Part shown: positions 6,069-7,854 of the stretch, piece after piece
Position numbering within the stretch: position 1 is the stretch's first letter
Layout: each line of letters begins with the position of its first letter
Assembly: GCA_025455085.1 (NCBI GenBank)
Contig: JALONF010000080.1
Span: 1 to 7,854, forward strand
DNA: 7,854 nucleotides
Source: Ignavibacteriaceae bacterium
GTDB lineage: Bacteria; Bacteroidota; Ignavibacteria; Ignavibacteriales; Ignavibacteriaceae
Direction of reading: 5' to 3'
Program-made: the position numbers and the translations under genes
The notes under the pieces: generated by a model
Seen by the model: the letters and a program-made list of their open reading frames with translations, nothing else
What the model was told of the DNA's origin: nothing
Databases searched by the model: none

Positions 6069-7718
6069 TTGAAGAAGAAATTAATGTGGATCCCTGGATT
6101 TGTTTTGATTGCGGTTATCGTCATGGGATTCTATCCCGGAAGGGGAGATATATATTTTGAAATTGCAAAAAATTTAGATTTGCTTGGAAGAGTTTATAAA
6201 GAAATTGCATTCAATTATGTAGATGAAGTAGATCCTGAAAAATTTTTACGAGCTGGAATTCAGGGAATGCTTTCCTCGCTTGATCCCTACACAATTTTTA
6301 TTGATGAAAAAAAAATAGAAGATATTGATCTGATAACTAACGGGAAGTACGGTGGCGTCGGAATATCAATCGGACTTCGCGGTGATGAGGTTACTGTAGT
6401 TGAAGTAATGGATGGATATGCAGCTCAAAGGCAGGGAATTCAGATTGGTGATGTAATTATTGAAGCTGCAGGTTCTGCTATCACAGTGGATAATATTGAT
6501 GATGTCTCTTCACTTGTTAAAGGAGAACCAGGCACTACTGTTGAGCTTAAAGTTATAAGAAATGAACTGAAGGATACTCTAACTTTTAATTTAATCAGGG
6601 AAGAAGTTATAGTTAAGAATATCACCTACTCAGGATTTTTCCCTGAAAACAGTAATAATGCTTATATAAAACTTTCAAATTTCAGCAGAGCTGCAAGTGA
6701 TGAAATAAAGAAAACGATAAAAGAGCTTAAAGAACAAAAGCCGGTTAAATCGGTTGTATTAGATCTTAGAGGTAACCCCGGAGGTTTACTTGATATTGCA
6801 ATAGACATCTGCGATAAATTTCTTGCGCGTGATCTGCTTGTGGTATCTACCCGTGGCAGAGAAGCCGGAAGTGATAAGAAATATTACTCAGTCGAAGAGC
6901 CGATTATTGGCAATGAGGTTGGTATCGTTGTTCTCATAAATGGAGGTAGTGCCTCTGCATCTGAAATTGTAGCTGGGGCGCTGCAGGATCATGACCGTGC
7001 TGTGATTTTGGGAACAAAATCTTTTGGTAAAGGATTAGTTCAAACGATAACTCCACTTAGTTACAACACATCTTTAAAAATAACTACTGCTAAATATTAT
7101 ACTCCCAGTGGAAGAAGTATTCAGAAGATTGATTATTCTGAGGGTAGTGATGTTATTTTAAATCCTACTCACGAATCGGAACAATTATTTTTAACTGACA
7201 ATAAAAGAGAAGTCCATTCAAAAGGTGGAATAACGCCTGACACAACGGTTGAATTCAAAATTAATGGTGAGCTGACTAAAGAGCTTCTGGCAAAAGGTTT
7301 GTTTTTCAAATTTGCAAATAATTATTTCTTTGATAATCCTGATGCTAAGTATTCAAATATAGATGATCAGAAACTTTATAATAAATTCCGAGAATACCTG
7401 ACTAAGGAAGACTTCAAGTATACTTCACAAACTGAAATTGAAATAGACAACCTGATAAAAGGAGCCGCTGATAAAGAAGAAATAAAGGATGAACTTGTAA
7501 AAATTAAGGATTTGCTTAAAGGATTATTCGAAAAGGAATTGCAAATTTATAAAAGTGAAATTCTTCGGGAGATAAGATCAGAACTTGCTGCACGTTACCT
7601 TGGAGTGGAAGGCAGAATAAAAGAGCAATTAACGTCTGATCTTCAGATTCAGACTGCGTTAGAAATTCTCGGAAATACAAATACATACAATAAACTATTA
7701 AATTTTAATGCTCGTTGA
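6069..7718 (+). CDS. S41 family carboxyl-terminal processing peptidase with PDZ domain, membrane-anchored
   Basis: 549 residues from a TTG start. The N terminus (MKKKLMWIPG, then hydrophobic to about residue 20) is an uncleaved anchor or signal peptide, so the enzyme acts outside the cytoplasmic membrane. A helical segment (about 28-85, with LDPYTIFID) leads into a PDZ domain (about 92-175, with YGGVGISIG and QGIQIGDVI), then the S41 catalytic core. By alignment with Prc/CtpA, the Ser-Lys pair is S296 in NGGSASASEI and K321 in KSFGKGLVQ, with Q325 assisting; all are present. LDLRGNPGGLL at 231-241 is also diagnostic. This family cleaves substrates near their C termini. Residues beyond about 400 form a lysine/glutamate-rich, probably helical C-terminal extension of unknown role. 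The stop overlaps the start of the downstream permease. CtpA/Prc-like activity is firm; the substrate is unknown. Confidence 0.95.
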   Translation: MKKKLMWIPGFVLIAVIVMGFYPGRGDIYFEIAKNLDLLGRVYKEIAFNYVDEVDPEKFLRAGIQGMLSSLDPYTIFIDEKKIEDIDLITNGKYGGVGISIGLRGDEVTVVEVMDGYAAQRQGIQIGDVIIEAAGSAITVDNIDDVSSLVKGEPGTTVELKVIRNELKDTLTFNLIREEVIVKNITYSGFFPENSNNAYIKLSNFSRAASDEIKKTIKELKEQKPVKSVVLDLRGNPGGLLDIAIDICDKFLARDLLVVSTRGREAGSDKKYYSVEEPIIGNEVGIVVLINGGSASASEIVAGALQDHDRAVILGTKSFGKGLVQTITPLSYNTSLKITTAKYYTPSGRSIQKIDYSEGSDVILNPTHESEQLFLTDNKREVHSKGGITPDTTVEFKINGELTKELLAKGLFFKFANNYFFDNPDAKYSNIDDQKLYNKFREYLTKEDFKYTSQTEIEIDNLIKGAADKEEIKDELVKIKDLLKGLFEKELQIYKSEILREIRSELAARYLGVEGRIKEQLTSDLQIQTALEILGNTNTYNKLLNFNAR

Positions 7719-7854
7719 ATGAGTTAGCTGCTTCGTTGATTTTTTTAGTTTCTGGATTCTTCTCCGGTATCTTGATAGGTATGCTTGGGATTGGAGGTGG
7801 ATTAGTCTTTGTTCCGCTTTTATACTTTACTCTGCCCCTGCTCGGAATTCCGGA
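7715..7854 (+). CDS. TauE/SafE-family permease, 3'-truncated by the window edge
   Basis: An open frame with no stop to the window end encodes a hydrophobic start typical of TauE/SafE (formerly DUF81) transporters: FFSGILIGMLGIGGGLVFVP, the first membrane helix with its conserved glycine cluster, then LLYFTLPLLGIP. The family includes exporters or importers of sulfite, sulfoacetate, taurine-derived and related organosulfur anions; the substrate cannot be told from 46 residues. The start is inferred. TTG at 7715 overlaps the upstream stop as TTGA, giving MNELAASLIFLVSG and suggesting translational coupling. TTG at 7736 is an alternative; neither has a clear ribosome site. An in-frame TAA at 7706-7708 excludes any start further upstream. 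Confidence 0.82.
   Translation, partial: MNELAASLIFLVSGFFSGILIGMLGIGGGLVFVPLLYFTLPLLGIP

Noticed and set aside
7708..7718. ATG at 7708 as the start of the downstream permease
   Set aside because: It runs into TGA after three more codons and is not in the permease frame.

Overview
The window is about 7.9 kb of AT-rich bacterial chromosome with every recognisable gene on the + strand and tightly packed; no intergenic gap exceeds about 140 bp. Protein character (Rel, RuvX, YbbR, Tmk and S41 peptidase in one run), AT-rich codon use, frequent TTG/GTG starts and mostly weak Shine-Dalgarno sites suggest a member of the Bacteroidota/Chlorobi/Ignavibacteria branch. This is a judgement from protein style only; no marker gene fixes it.

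Layout: 2-604, the 3' end of a TPR-repeat protein; 694-2865, a full-length bifunctional (p)ppGpp synthetase/hydrolase (rel); 2881-3300, RuvX/YqgF, a Holliday-junction-resolvase-fold protein; 3440-3730 and 3739-4389, two adjacent bacterial microcompartment (BMC) hexameric shell proteins, the second carrying a long charged linker and a small C-terminal SAP/Rho_N-like domain; 4441-5352, a membrane-anchored YbbR-repeat protein; 5445-6062, thymidylate kinase (tmk); 6069-7718, a membrane-anchored S41 carboxyl-terminal processing peptidase with a PDZ domain; 7715-7854, the start of a TauE/SafE-family permease cut by the window edge.

Most genes are core functions: stringent response, RNA/DNA maintenance, dTTP supply and envelope proteolysis. 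The BMC pair does not belong to that set. It has its own good promoter candidate (TTGACA, 17-bp spacer, TATTTT) and a strong ribosome site, yet no cargo enzyme, pentameric vertex protein or trimeric shell protein is visible here. It may be a satellite locus supplying facet proteins to a BMC encoded elsewhere, or shell proteins used for another purpose. The extended second shell protein, with a putative nucleic-acid- or protein-binding tail and an acidic residue at the predicted pore, is the most interesting item. No RNA genes, CRISPR arrays, insertion sequences or attachment sites were seen.
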